Assembly: GCF_902459465.1 (NCBI RefSeq)
Contig: NC_047081.1
Location: forward strand, 6,229,883 to 6,293,882
Reading direction: 5' to 3'
Origin: Asterias rubens
Lineage: Eukaryota; Echinodermata; Asteroidea; Forcipulatida; Asteriidae
DNA: 64,000 nucleotides
Part shown: positions 22,267 through 33,859 of the stretch, piece after piece
Position numbering within the stretch: position 1 is the stretch's first letter
Layout: each line of letters opens with the position of its first letter
The notes under the pieces: generated by a model
What the model was told of the DNA's origin: nothing
Database searches by the model: none
The model's input: the letters and a program-made list of their open reading frames with translations, nothing else
Made by a program: the position numbers and the translations under genes

Positions 22267-22869
22267 TACCCATGCCAAGTGTGTACAAAAGCAGCCAAAT
22301 GGGGACAGGAATGCCTACAATGTGATTGTTGTCAGCAATGGTACCATGTACACTGTTTAGGTATGGATAGGAACATCTATAACATTTTTGAACAACATTC
22401 TTCTTACACCTGGATCTATTGTACTTGCGGAATGCCCAATTTTGACACCTCCTACTTTGGATCGCTAAACAAATTTAGTGATAGTAACATTTTTGACAGT
22501 CTCTCTAGCATTAGCATTGACAGTCTGCCACCAGATATGCTTCTTGGTAAACCATTAAACTCATCTAGCCCTAGTAAACATGCTGCTGAAAATGCACAGA
22601 GTAAAGCCAAGGTCGGTAAATCTGCACGAAAACCTAAGGAACGCCCTCTGAAGTTTGTAAATGTGAACTGTCAAAGTGTGCGTGCTAAACTGCCTGGTTT
22701 CCAACACCTCCTGCAGGCCGAAGACCCTGATGTAGTGGTAGGCACAGAATCGTGGTTACATGAGAACATTCCTATGGGAGAGATTTTCCCTTCTACTTTT
22801 CAAGTCTTCCGAAAGGATCGTATAGGAGATGCACATGGTGGTGTATTTATTGCTGTTAGGTCAACCTGA
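22267..22869 (+). pseudogene. LINE ORF: PHD-type finger and start of APE endonuclease
   Basis: Same frame as the N-terminal part. CQVC...CLQCDCCQQWYHVHC...WIYCTCG gives the C4HC3 layout of a PHD finger (about 22275-22430). A Ser/Lys-rich linker follows, then the endonuclease start with KFVNVNCQSVRAKL (catalytic Asn) and VVVGTESWL (catalytic Glu). A +1 frameshift near 22862 moves the rest to another frame. Confidence 0.85.
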
Positions 22870-23626
22870 TTGCACAGGATGAAACTAATTTGGACCAAAC
22901 CGATTGTGAAATGAAGTGGATTAGTATCCATGTCAAGGGGATAGCACCGGTCTATATAGGGGCCTTTTATCGTTCACAAAAGACAGATAATGACTATATG
23001 CGTCTACTCGAAAGCTCCATTAAGAAGATCCCAGGGCACACCTCCATTTGGTTGCTCGGCGATTTCAACTTGCCAGATGTTGATTGGGCATCAAACAGTT
23101 TTTTGCCTGGTGGTAGATATGCCGGGCCAAGTAAAATCATGATTGATATTGCCCATGACCATAATCTTCATCAGGCTGTCATTCAACCAACAAGAGAACA
23201 GAGTATCCTTGACTTGTGCTTCACTAATAACCCGGGATTCATTTGCAGGACCAATGTAAAAGCAGGTATTAGTGATCATGATTTCGTCACAGTAGAAGCC
23301 ACCATCAAACCAAAGATATTCAAGAAACCTAAACGTAAGATCTTCATTTATGCCAAAGCCCATTACAGCAACATTTCAAAGGATCTAAATGAACTGAATT
23401 GCCGGCTGACTGGTGATGTTTATGAAAACTCCAATGACGATGAAATGTGGACCATCTTTACGCATACCATGTTAAAATCGATGGACAAAAATATCCCACA
23501 TAAAACTAGCTCATCTAAGTCTAGCCTCCCATGGGTCAATGCTTCCATCAAAAGAAGTATCAGGAAAAAACGCAAATTGTACAATCGGGCACGCCAAACG
23601 GGTGATTTTTCCTTAAGAGGATGAGT
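22870..23626 (+). pseudogene. LINE ORF: rest of APE endonuclease
   Basis: Contains IWLLGDFNLPDVDW (GDFN motif) and AGISDHDFV (SDH motif), the two late catalytic motifs of APE-type endonucleases, then a Lys/Arg-rich stretch leading toward the RT. Broken again at about 23612 by a frameshift followed by a stop. Confidence 0.85.
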
Positions 23627-24153
23627 TTAAAGATCAGAGACGTAAGGTTGACAAAGAACTGAGGAAACTTCATCAAGATTATGTCCACAAAATTGGTACA
23701 AGCCTTCAGACTGAAAACAACAAACCTTTTTGGAACTATGTGAAAGCGATTCGCAGGGCAGTATTTGGTGTTTCTCCTTTAACTTCAATGGGAAAGATTG
23801 TGTCGGGTGCTAAAGACAAAGCCAAGGCACTAAACCAACAATTTATCTCAGTTTTCACCAAAGAAGATCTATCATCACTCCCTCATATTGGTACTAGTAA
23901 AATCCCATGCATGCCAGACATTCACATTACAACTTCTGGGGTAGAAAAATTACTGAAAAATCTTCAAGCCCACAAAGTAGCCGGTCAAAATCAGACCCTA
24001 AATTATAACACCATCCCATCAAACAAAGACTGCTACCGTTACTCCTTGTATCCAAGAACTATACCAATCTGGAACTCACTCCCGCCGCAAGTTAAATCAG
24101 CCCTTGACGCTAATAATTTTAAGTCCCTCCTTGTTAATAAACCATTTGAGTAG
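23620..24153 (+). pseudogene. LINE ORF: pre-RT segment fused to post-RT C-terminus
   Basis: DEFKDQRRKVDKELRKLH and KPFWNYVKAIRR are pre-RT text. LLKNLQAHKVAG runs straight into QTLNYNTIPSNKDCYRYS and RTIPIWNSLPPQV, normally the end of the protein. The finger, palm and thumb (including the YxDD box) are deleted near 23980, in frame. Ends at TAG 24151-24153. Confidence 0.8.
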
Positions 24154-24240
24154 GGAGCATGCATGCATGAGGGTCTGCACAGTTATAGCCCAGTGGCGGC
24201 GGTTTGTGCAGTAAAGACAAGACAAGAGTATACAATTAAT

Positions 24241-25774
24241 TACAACTGATGTCATCAAAATTGTAACCAAAAAAGGGAGCACAGCTCCAGTTAGGTTAGT
24301 GGTCTACAGGTCTAAGTTGACATGTTTGTCTCAGTCACAAGACTTAATCCTAGTTTAGTTCATATTTGACCTAAATTAGGGCCTACACTCTACAGTTATT
24401 ATTAATTTTCAACTTAAAAAAAATTTAATTATTAAAAATGTGATTTTTTGTTTGTTTGAGTATATAATACCAACCTTGCCCATCGTATAAGCGTGCTTGC
24501 ATCTGGACCTGATCCATTGGTAGGTTGGCAGTCGTGTTCATCAAAATATGAAGCCATTTCTCAAGTTGACTTTAAATACAAATCGGGCACTCGTTCGTGT
24601 ACGGTGTATAACTGTTTTTGTGTGTTATAAAATAGTAACAATACAATACAATTACTGCTGATGTACAAATAATATGTACGAATGATGGACTTTTCAAGTT
24701 GAGTTTACCAGCAAAAAAACAAACAAAATGACGAATAACCAAGTTTCAAGACGCAGTTGCTTAAAGTCTGCGGCTGCTTCTAAGCTCAGTTATTTTCTAT
24801 ACCTTTTTGTTATTAGCAAATCCCCCTTTTCCAGGATAACATTTCGTCAAAGAATGAATGACTTCGCAGAACTTGGAGCAATGTTGTTATTTTGACAGCA
24901 AAATCTGAAGTCACATTGTTTTGGTTGTTCAACTCACTTTGCCCGTAAACAAAATTAAACTAGAACTAATAAAATACCACAAAAATTAAATAGTTTTAGT
25001 AAAAATGTGTTTTTGTTTACTTTAAATCAACAAGAAAGAATTTTAAGAACTTTTAAAGGACGCATTATTTACGTTGAAATTTGATTAATACTTTTTTTTA
25101 CGTGCAATAATTAATTGGTCACCCATGAAATTGTTCAGACTAGTGGGGGCGCTATGCACCGAAGTGGCACATTTTCTCCGCGTCGTCTGTTTTGAGGCCG
25201 GGGACCAACATCCGATTGATCGCGGTAAATGAACTTGACAACTTTTCCGAACGAAACTTCTAGACAAATGCGTTCGGTATCGACGCAATAGCTATAAATA
25301 TTCTGAACACATTTCGTAAATGGGCGATTATTCAGTGACTCTAAAACTTGTAATGATCTGCTCAATATTTCATATTATGAGGATCACATGGCCCTCCTTG
25401 GAGCCAAAAGCAAACAAGTGTAGCACTAGGCATACGCTACGCACCACCTGCTGCAATATTTATACCTTTATTTTTGTAAAAGCTCCCATTGGCTTTCTTT
25501 GCCAACTGTGGACCTTTGGCCGAGCGGTTGACACTATTCTCTTTTGTCGTAGGTCCTCGGTTTGGAAGTGCCATACCTACTCACTTATACCGGTGTACAA
25601 AACGCCAAGCCGTCAATTTCGAAATATCACTGCCCAGCCTCTATAGTGGAAAGTATGACCAATTATTTCAGGGTAGGCTACAGCCGGCCATCCAGAATAC
25701 TCCAAGGTGGAAGTCAACAACCCCAGTAATCAACAACTGGCAATGTTTTTATGTGGGCCTATGCCACTATAGAA
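24241..25774. other. No gene recognised
   Basis: AT-rich. A short tRNA-like stretch occurs at about 25505-25585 (TTGGCCGAGCGGTTGACAC as a possible A box), too weak to call. Short overlapping ORFs at 25085-25821 have no domain. Confidence 0.4.
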
Positions 25775-25778
25775 TAAT

Positions 25779-26035
25779 TTTAAAGGCAGTGGACACTATG
25801 TTGGTAATTGTCAAAGACTAGCCTTCACAGTTGGTGTATCTCAACAAATGCATCAAACAACAAACCTGTGAAAATTTGAGCTCAATCGGTCATCGAACTT
25901 GCGAGATAATACTAAATGAAATAAAAAAGTTGTGTGCGTTTAGATGGTTGATTTCGAGACCTCAAGTTCTAAACCTGAGGTCTCGAAATCAAATTAGTGG
26001 AAAATTTCTTCTTTCTCGAAAACTAAGTAAACGGC
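25779..26035 (+). mobile_element. TTAA MITE family 1, 3'-truncated
   Basis: Begins TTAAAGGCAGTGGACACTA; central palindrome GATTTCGAGACCTCA / TGAGGTCTCGAAATC. Breaks off at CTCGAAAACTAAGTAAACGG. Confidence 0.9.
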
Positions 26036-28614
26036 GACTTTGCTCGGACCTCCATTCTATAAAAGGCTTATTTAGACCTCCTATTTCGGATCTTGCAGTT
26101 TATACAGTCACTCTGGTCTTAGTTCAACCCTCTTCAGAGTTTATACAGGAGTCTTGACTTTTCCAGCCTGACCACACTCCAAAAAATTATTATAAGTTTG
26201 TGTGAAGACAAATTTGAATGTGCCGATGTGTGTGTTTGCATCTCATTATTCGAGTGTTTGTCTTTGCCTTGCTGCTAATCGCGTCCTCTCCGTTCCATTG
26301 TGTGTTTCTCTCAAGCCCCAATATCCAATGTAAACTTCTTGACATGTTTTAAAGGAGCTGAATCACGATGGGTACAAAATAAGCCCCAACTGTTGAACCA
26401 GAACATTGTTCATTATTTTAGAAGTGGGGAAATGGTAAACTCATGATACTTATTTTATAAGCAATTATTGTTTGGAACAACTTTTTTTCATTTCGACGCT
26501 TGCTATGGAGCGAGCGAAAGCTATAAGGCACACTGATCCATGCTCGCTATCAAAAATCAGATTAGTTTTTGGTAAGTTATAGTTCCCATAATGTGTGTGC
26601 TTTTTTGCTTTCTGTTGTATTTAATATCAATTTTTATTAAAGCGGATTGGTCTATTTTGGAAATGCGCTATTAGAAATCTTTTTAATAATTAATAAATAA
26701 TGAAACAATGTTGAATGCATTATTATGGAATTTTGCTTTTTAGTGTTCTATGTTACTGCCGTGTTGTAGTTTTCATAAGGAGATACACCGTATATCCTAA
26801 GGTTGTTAAAAACCAGCCTGGGTCACACTTGGTGGAAGCATAAAGAAAGGACAGAGGGTGGAACTTGGGTGGAAATAGGCTAGGACTTCAAAGGCATAAG
26901 TCATTACTTTGCAAAAACAGTCATAGTGATATACCACCTCTTAGTATTATGTCTCCCTTTGTTTTCATAGCCTATAGTTCTACAAAAACAAATCTTAACT
27001 TGAATGCTTTGAAAATGTATATATGTTTGTTCAACCATTCCTTTAAGGACCCGTGGTCTCTAGGTGATGATGGTTCTCCTTGGGTATGTTTGGCAACATC
27101 TTGAAGACCTCTTAGTGAGCTTAAGTTATGTCAACTAAGTAGCACTCTAACTGAGAGATTATATCCTAAGGAGTGATGTTTTGCTACCACTTTTCGAAAC
27201 AGCCTAGGAGTGACAGTCGTCAATGGCCCACATCTCTTTCCATTCACCACAGTTGTCGTACTAGCTCTCGTTTATAGTATTGGCATATACATGTAAAACA
27301 CAGGCCAAGTGTATTTATGGTTAGCCTACTTCTACCATGGAGGTAGAATTGCTTCTTTACTTCACACCATGCAAAGTTTCTAACACCATTCCAGTGTAGG
27401 CCTACTCGCCATTGCTATTACTGCGAGAGATCATGGTGTACTTTTATTAACTGACAAAAAAGTTGACAGTGTGCCTAACATTTCAGTCAATGTAAAGTTA
27501 CCAATTTATTTCTCATTCATCGGGGAAATACCTGTGAGAATAAAACATATATTTATTTATGTTCCAGTTCGCACGGACAATGAACACATTGAATTACGAT
27601 TGAATACATGTACATTCTGGCACAGGACGTGTTTTTTTCGTCAGACGGATGGGACACGATCGACCCCACATACAGCAAAGTTCGTGACCAACAAAGTTTT
27701 TGATTGTTTAGTTGCAATATCAATCATTTCCTTGTCAGCGTTGCCGTGGCGACTATTTCGGCTTCCCACTACGGTGATAATGACGCAAATCACAGTTCAA
27801 CTCAAAATGGAACGAGGTGTACGGGGAGAACTCCATACCCCCATTAGTGAATTTTGTAAACAGTCAGCGATGATGAACTTAACCGAAGTTGCCGAAAACT
27901 CCGATGTAATGCTACGGATTAGTTGTCTTTTTGAAGGACGACTTCGTTTTCCTGCGTTCCCAATCACAGTGTGAATGTGTATCCTTGTTATTATATGTGA
28001 CAGGGGGCATCGCAGGGTCAAAGTTGCTGAACATTCTTCCAACGAGTAGGCCCTATACATGTACTGCCTACGACCGGAATAGAAATTGCATAGAAATGAA
28101 CTTTTGCATGTGACTCTTATTGAGTGGTGTTTTGCGTATCGGCATTGCATCAAGGTTATTTTTATGACAAGGATCAAGATGGCGATCGATATATAAACAC
28201 TTGCTCATCATAAAACATTTACCAGTCTACAAGGGATCAGTAAGCTTCATTCATGCGTGGAGAAAGGACTGATTTATTTTTCCACCCCCCACCACGTCCA
28301 GCCATCGGGGCCTGATTTGGCTACTGTATTATACAAAAATAGGCCACTTGTGGTTCACTAATCCAACAAAAGCCAACCACAACAAAACTCAACACAGTGG
28401 AAAGAGTTGTAAAGCTCCTGTCAGGAGGTGCGACATACAAGGACACCTTTGATCAGCAGCCAACCATGCCTACGATAAAATAAGGTGGAATTTAATTGAA
28501 GCATCCTGGAAGTGGATTGTCCCCCAGTGCGGGATTTTGACTTCGTGAATTCCTCTACTCCACTCGATCTATACGTAAACTGCGATGGAAGTTCGTGTAC
28601 CAGCCACAACTTTC
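26036..28614. other. No gene recognised
   Basis: Longest ORF is 167 codons (27471-27974) with no start context, domain or family wording. No strong repeat seen. Confidence 0.4.
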
Positions 28615-28619
28615 AGTCG

Positions 28620-28823
28620 ATGTCCAATACAATAATGAAACGAACATCAGATCCTGAAATAAACAACGAGTTCAACCTGGAATTTGTTTCTATCCAAACT
28701 CAGCAGCCATATAATTATGATGAGTTGGCCATGAAGTTTTGTTCGAAGTCGAAAAGGACCAGGATCCAAGATGGGAGTTCAACGGTGCTTTCCCTAATTC
28801 AACTGGCAGCAGAGGGGCATTGA
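28620..28823 (+). CDS. Small hypothetical ORF, 67 aa
   Basis: Not recognised. ATG 28620 to TGA 28823. The text (MSNTIMKRTSDPEINNEF, then a Gln/Tyr-rich middle and KSKRTRIQ) has normal protein composition. The homologous region in the other copy begins about 5 bp before this ATG and keeps 53 codons before a frameshift. It lies ~350 bp upstream of the coiled-coil ORF on the same strand, so it may be an upstream ORF or an exon of that gene. No splice joining is proposed. Confidence 0.4.
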   Translation: MSNTIMKRTSDPEINNEFNLEFVSIQTQQPYNYDELAMKFCSKSKRTRIQDGSSTVLSLIQLAAEGH

Positions 28824-29177
28824 GTCGTATTTCCTTTTTATACTGGACTCCAAACGTGTATCCCTATTATGAGCATTCGTCATGATCTTTGATGTTGTTT
28901 ACTCGCATCGCAGAATTTCTGAATACACAACAAAGTGGTGAGGGCAACAATGTATGAAACAATGAAATGGACATACACAAAAAGTCATAATTCTTGGAAA
29001 TAATTATTCAATGTGAAATAAAGTGAACCTTCATTAAGAGAAAGTAACATTCAACTGCCAATTGGAAACGGGAAATTCCGAAGAACGGCGTGAAGCAGGG
29101 TGCCAAGGAACTGTATTTTTGTGGCTGCCTGACGGTGGCCAGTTGATATATTTTTACATGAACTTTGATTGGCAAAG

Positions 29178-29903
29178 ATGAACAGCTCTGACCCGCTCAC
29201 CAAGGACCGTGGTCTCGTGTCAAGTCATGGGGAACACGAAACATCACTGAAGCTGCACCGGAGGAACTCCATCCAGAGGGAGCGTCTTGATCAGGAGCTA
29301 AGACGTCTCGACAAGGAGCAGGAGAAGTGCATTCGAAGATCTCACATCGAGATCTGCTCTCTCTCAAGAGACAAGAAGAACCTCGTGAGTGACCTCGGCA
29401 GGCTCTCCTTCTCAGAGATTGAGACAAATGAAGACGCCAACGGAGATACTATAACTGATGAGGCATTGCAGCCGACTGGCGAGCGCAAAAGGAAATTTAG
29501 CTTCCCTCCGGCTATGCCTGCAGACGCAATCGCCAGACGCATCTCACTGCCTGCTCTCTTCCCAGACGGGAGCAGCAGCATAGTCAAGAAAGACCTGTTC
29601 TTAGACAAACGGATGACCCGTGAGATGAACAGACTCAAGAAAGCATCAATGCGCTCTGGAAAAGATAATAGCAACGATTTGGATTCCAGCAGGAAAGGCA
29701 AACCACGTATTCCGGCTAATGCTTGGTACCATGACAACCAACAGGTCGCAAAAGCGCGGGAAAGATCTGTGTTTGATCGTCTGTCGTCCGAAAGTGGCAT
29801 GAACTCAAAACCGTGCGGGGAGTTCTTAAAAAGTGTAAGAAAACGAAGGACCTTTAACGTACCACTTTCGCCAAAATCATCAAGGAAATCTGAACATAAA
29901 TAA
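29178..29903 (+). CDS. Unrecognised basic coiled-coil protein, 241 aa
   Basis: Family not recognised with confidence; there is a loose likeness to CCDC190-type N-terminal coils (ERLDQELRRLDKEQ). ATG 29178 follows AAAG; stop TAA. Residues ~24-77 form a charged coiled coil. Three basophilic kinase-type sites follow the pattern R-x-x-S: HRRNS, RKFS and ARRIS. A conserved-looking RRISLPALFPDG lies in the middle; the C-terminus is Lys/Ser/Pro-rich. Probably soluble: no signal peptide or membrane segment. The ORF is uninterrupted here, while its duplicate at 37079 is broken, so this is the likelier functional copy. It could be one exon of a longer gene or a retrocopy. Confidence 0.6.
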   Translation: MNSSDPLTKDRGLVSSHGEHETSLKLHRRNSIQRERLDQELRRLDKEQEKCIRRSHIEICSLSRDKKNLVSDLGRLSFSEIETNEDANGDTITDEALQPTGERKRKFSFPPAMPADAIARRISLPALFPDGSSSIVKKDLFLDKRMTREMNRLKKASMRSGKDNSNDLDSSRKGKPRIPANAWYHDNQQVAKARERSVFDRLSSESGMNSKPCGEFLKSVRKRRTFNVPLSPKSSRKSEHK

Positions 29904-30123
29904 AACTTGGTTTGGACAGTAAGAGGTGCAAAGTTGATTGCAGTGAATGCATACCATGAAATGTAAATATTAGTGTAAGATAGGCAAGTGCATTCATTTA
30001 ATGTGAAATTATTCAATCTGGGTTGTACAAAGACAAACTTACCAGAGCAACAGGATTTGAACTCGCAACCTCCAGAATATTATGTGCCGGTGTCGTATGC
30101 AATGACCTCTATCCTATGCAATA

Positions 30124-30425
30124 CTAAAACATTGTGAGAAACGGCTCCCTCTGAAAAACATGGTTTTCGAGAAAGAAGTAATTTTCCATGAATTTGATTT
30201 CGAGACCTCAGATTTAGACTTTGAGGGCTCGAAATCAAGCATCTGAAGCACACAACTTATGTGACAAGGGTGTATTTCCTTCATTATTATCTCGCAACTT
30301 CGATGACCGATATAAAGCTCAAATTTTCACAGGTTTATTGTTGTATGCATATTATGTTATGATACAGCAAATGAGAAGACTGGTCTTTGACAATTACGAA
30401 TACATGTAGTGTCCAGTGTCTTTAA
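30124..30425 (-). mobile_element. TTAA MITE family 1, truncated, minus
   Basis: Starts inside the element at ACATTGTGAGAAACGGCTCC and ends GTCCAGTGTCTTTAA. Shares its terminal TTAA with the next copy. Confidence 0.9.
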
Positions 30426-30814
30426 AGACATTGGACACTATTCGTAATTGTCAAAGACCAGTCTTCTCACTTGGCGTATCTCGACATATGCATTAAATAA
30501 CAAACCTGTGCAAATTTGAGCTCAATCAGTCGTCGAAGTTGCGAGATAATAATGAAAGTAAAACACCCCTGTCGCACGAAGTTGTGTGCTTTCCGATGCT
30601 TGATTTCGAGACCTCAAATTCTATTCTAAATCTGAGGTCTCGAAATCAAATTCGTGGAAAATTACTTCTTTCTCGAAAACTACATTACTTCAGAGGGAGC
30701 CGTTTCTCACAATGTTTTACACTATCAACCTCTCCCAATTACTTGTTACCAAGAAAGGTTTTCTGCTAATAATTATTTTTACCAATAATTACCAAAAGTG
30801 TCCACTGCCTTTAA
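30422..30814 (+). mobile_element. TTAA MITE family 1, full-length, plus
   Basis: TTAAAGACATTGGACACTAT to GTGTCCACTGCCTTTAA. Head-to-head with the preceding copy across a single shared TTAA (30422-30425). Confidence 0.92.
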
Positions 30815-31834
30815 ACAAGCAACAATCATTGAAGGCCGAGAAAGGTTTATAACTTCATCTTATTAAAAGATCATAATTATAATAACTTCAATTAATCTTA
30901 GGGCATATCACAAGATACAATTTACAGGCAACCAGTTCCACGCAGTCGCCAAGAAAGGATTCATTCACATTTTGAATGTTCACATATTGTTTTAAGATCA
31001 TCAGGCATTATTTGCAAATGACTCATGTGCTACCAAGGTGGTCCTGTGGCATTGCACTGCAGTTAGTTGCCTCCAAGTTGCCTGTAAAACTTACCTCATG
31101 TGTCACGGCCCTGACGGTTTTGATAAGGAGACGGATTATGTATAATATAGGCCTACTATGTTCATTAAAACGTTGGGGCAACGACAATGGCCGGGGATGT
31201 CCGAAATTTTTCATCGTCGATTTTGTTTAAAACATTTCAAAATATAAGATTTGGCCGAAAAATTAAAAAAAATACTCAGTAGAAGGTCTGACCCAGCACT
31301 TTTATCAAATTTGAACCTATATCTGAAACATCCTCCTCGGCCCATGTTAATTTCCTATTGGTGGACCGAATCTCCGGTGTACAGAACTGAATGGACACCG
31401 GGATTGTCTGATTTTTTTCTGCGTGAATTTTTCTTTTAAATATTACAAAATAAGGCTTTAAAAAGACTGATTGCTTCTCTTTCGTGAATTATGTTTGCCC
31501 TTATTGTGTAAAAATGCTGGATTTTTTTCTTCGTATATTTTTTTGAACTAATGTTGGCACAATTAAAAATGGCTGGACCTAGGCTTACCCCTTGCGATTA
31601 TTTTAATTTGAGTCAAATTTGATGAAATGTCTGTACTTACCCCTGAAATTGTATTAAAAAAACTCCGGTCTCAGTACTTTAGTATACAGATCGTAAAGTT
31701 GGTTAAAATTAAAATAAATTTGTGCAGAAATTTAGTCGGAGTGAAGACCAGGCATTCAGGGGACTCAAAGTCTGGTCGAAACCAGCGTGGTGATCACCCT
31801 TTACAACCTTTAAGGGGTGGCTATTTCCGATCCC
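30815..31834. other. Spacer in the duplicated locus
   Basis: No gene recognised. 31240-31420 recurs at 39000-39170 (ATCTGAAACATCCTCCTC is shared). Confidence 0.4.
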
Positions 31835-31924
31835 TCCTTTACTTTCCCACCCGGAATAATCACCCTTTCCTAGGGAGAGACTTGACGGACCCAATCACTT
31901 ACTGGTGCCAGCAGTAAAAGTCAT

Positions 31925-32160
31925 GTCCCTTTGGTACGGGAATAGGATTCGAACCGGATATCCCGGCTCTGGACAGCCCGCAATTGAACTATCCAGTGCT
32001 CCGTTGTCAGTGCCCGTTGGTGTTTGAAGCTGGTTTTTAATACTACAATTCACTGGCGTATTACAAGCAAAATAGACAAAAAAAACACTACCGGGTATTG
32101 AACCCAGTTCTCGCGGTTCCCAGCCAATTCGCACCTCATGTAGCTACGGCGCGACCTGGC
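31925..32160 (-). repeat. Pair of tRNA-like (SINE-type) modules
   Basis: Minus strand: B box GGTTCGAATCC (perfect consensus) at about 31950, and a second module with TAGCTACATGAGG and GGGTTCAATACCC at 32090-32160. Recurs at 38155-38400. No clean cloverleaf, so SINE heads rather than tRNA genes. Confidence 0.55.
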
Positions 32161-32827
32161 TTTGAGATATTATATTGAAATAAAATAATATTACATTGAA
32201 ACCAAATTTCAATACCAAACCAAATTAAACACGCACCTCTATAGACGGAATTACAGGTGGGGTTTATAATGTGAAGTTTTGAAACGATTTGTTATCGTGG
32301 AAGCGGTTTTAAATTGTACAAATTTACCAAACCTTGAGAAATCGAAAAGGTAACGTTGGGACTTTCTTTCTGCTCTACAGCGTTTAGTTATTTAACAACC
32401 GCAGCACTTGGCTGGTGGTTCGGGATGACTGGAAGTGGGTTCCAGGGTGAGTGTTTATCTGATAAGAGTCACAGTGAAACCGGTGAGTAAAATTAAGACA
32501 TTTTGACTACGTGTACTTGGAAAATTCTTGTCATGCATTCATTTAGATGCTTCGTGTCATTTTAGCTCAAATTACGAGGGGGCTTATGACGAAAGAAAAA
32601 ATACAAGGGGAAAGTCCAGCCTTTCCACAATGCTGTGCTTTCCTCATTTTTCCTAAATGGTGGCACAAATAAAAATGATGGACTTAGGCATGATGGACTT
32701 GCGTTTTGTTTTGGAGCTCAAATTGGATAAAAATGCTGTACTTGCCCCACTGAACAACAATTTAAACAAACATTGAAAGGGGGCAGGGGGTTCACAGCGT
32801 GAATTTCTCTTATCCGATAAGACTCTT

Positions 32828-33313
32828 CAGATGCAATTGTGTCCGCCATGCAATACTGTCCACTCCGGACACTTTTGCATATGCAATCGTGTCCGGGGCT
32901 ATGCAAAAACCGTCATTACCGTACATGTATGTGTGCGCAAGCGAGCGTGCATGCACTGAACCTACGTAATACAGCATGAATATTCACGTATTTTATGATT
33001 GCAGCGAATACCCAACGGCCGAACATTTCCCATGTAATTCATGACATGCACTTAGTTAGCCTGTAAAACAAATGGCGAGAGTGTTCCTTCGACCAAGGGC
33101 GTTGAGAAAAAGAGTTAAGGATTTATTTTAAACACATGTCATGACACGGCGAAACGGGGGAATATGCAAATGTGTCCGGGCGGTAAAACACAATTGCATT
33201 AGCAGCAGCGTCCGGGCGGACACGATTGCATATTATGCAAAACCGTCTGGCGGACATTATTGCATAATGTCCGCCGGATAGTATTGCATAGAGGACATAA
33301 TTGCATGCGACAC
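32828..33313. mobile_element. Foldback-like element with TGCAAT/TGTCCGCC repeats
   Basis: The left side has GCAATTGTGTCCGCC, TGCAATACTGTCC and TGCATATGCAATCGTGTCC; the right side has the inverse (GGACACGATTGCAT, GGCGGACATTATTGCATAA, GGACATAATTGCATGC). The ends are thus made of short inverted tandem units around non-coding DNA. A related piece is at 37950-38060. Confidence 0.65.
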
Positions 33314-33855
33314 CGGCATCAAAAACCGGCGTGTAGTTTGACCTTTGACCTCCCTCATTTCACATAGAAATTCGCGACGACAGGCGGACTGTTGGGCATG
33401 GAACGCTCATGTCACTGCACGTATCCAATGATATCATTGTATCCAATGGAATCGCTGGATCTAAGAAGAGGGATTGCATTCATTCCTACGTGATGGCATG
33501 CAGATTACACAATACATTCAAAGATTGTATTGTTATTCAATAAGTCCATGGGGCGATGCCCGTATATAAAGGCCCGGACACAAGTCCTGAGCCATCTTTT
33601 CTGAGGTCATATATTTTTTGGACCAAACAGTATTGGGAGGGTTCAAAACCCAGCAGCGGGCGGGACCCTGTTCGACTTGTACTTCACTATTATTCATAGA
33701 ATTACAATTATATTTCATTCATTCATATCATTTTTAAATTCGATTTCATAATATTTGTACAAGTCTTCAGAGGGATTGCATGTTCAAAGTAGATAAATAA
33801 TCTGTGATGGTCAAAAAATGAAAAACCAGGTCAACAAACCGTATGAGGAACTCTT
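33314..33855. other. DIRS 3' flank or terminal region
   Basis: Downstream of the recombinase on the minus strand. On the plus strand CGTATATAAAGGCCCGG at 33560 looks like a TATA box; DIRS elements carry inverted terminal repeats, so this could be terminal-repeat promoter DNA, but no partner is in the window. Confidence 0.35.
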
Positions 33856-33859
33856 ATAG

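Larger units (their letters stand above)
21680..24240 (+). mobile_element. CR1/L2-like LINE, decayed and internally deleted
   Basis: From a CT-rich leader (21690-21900) to a TAAAGACAAGACAAG tail. It encodes, in order, an N-terminal region with a 2A-like peptide, a PHD-type finger, an APE-type endonuclease and the extreme C-terminus after reverse transcriptase. The RT itself is missing. One in-frame stop and two frameshifts break the ORF. It lies directly after a TTAA MITE end. Confidence 0.9.
28615..33313 (+). repeat. Duplicated locus, copy 1
   Basis: Shares with 36500-39180: the short ORF (28620), the coiled-coil ORF (29178), the TTTGAACTCGCAACCTCCAG block (30056), the CTTTACTTTCCCACCCGG block (31835) with two tRNA-like modules, and GGATGACTGGAAGTGGGTTC (32424). 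A further block (31240-31420) occurs out of order in the other copy (39000-39170). Two MITEs lie only in this copy. Confidence 0.8.

Noticed and set aside
25505..25590. tRNA-derived SINE
   Set aside because: A-box-like GGCCGAGCGGTT is present, but the B box (GGTCCTCGGTTTGG) does not fit well and no second copy is seen.
27471..27974. 167-codon ORF
   Set aside because: No recognisable domain, composition or start context; overlapped by an antisense ORF of similar length.
33560..33580. Promoter call on TATATAAAGG
   Set aside because: No transcript start or inverted partner visible in the window; mentioned only as possible DIRS terminal-repeat DNA.
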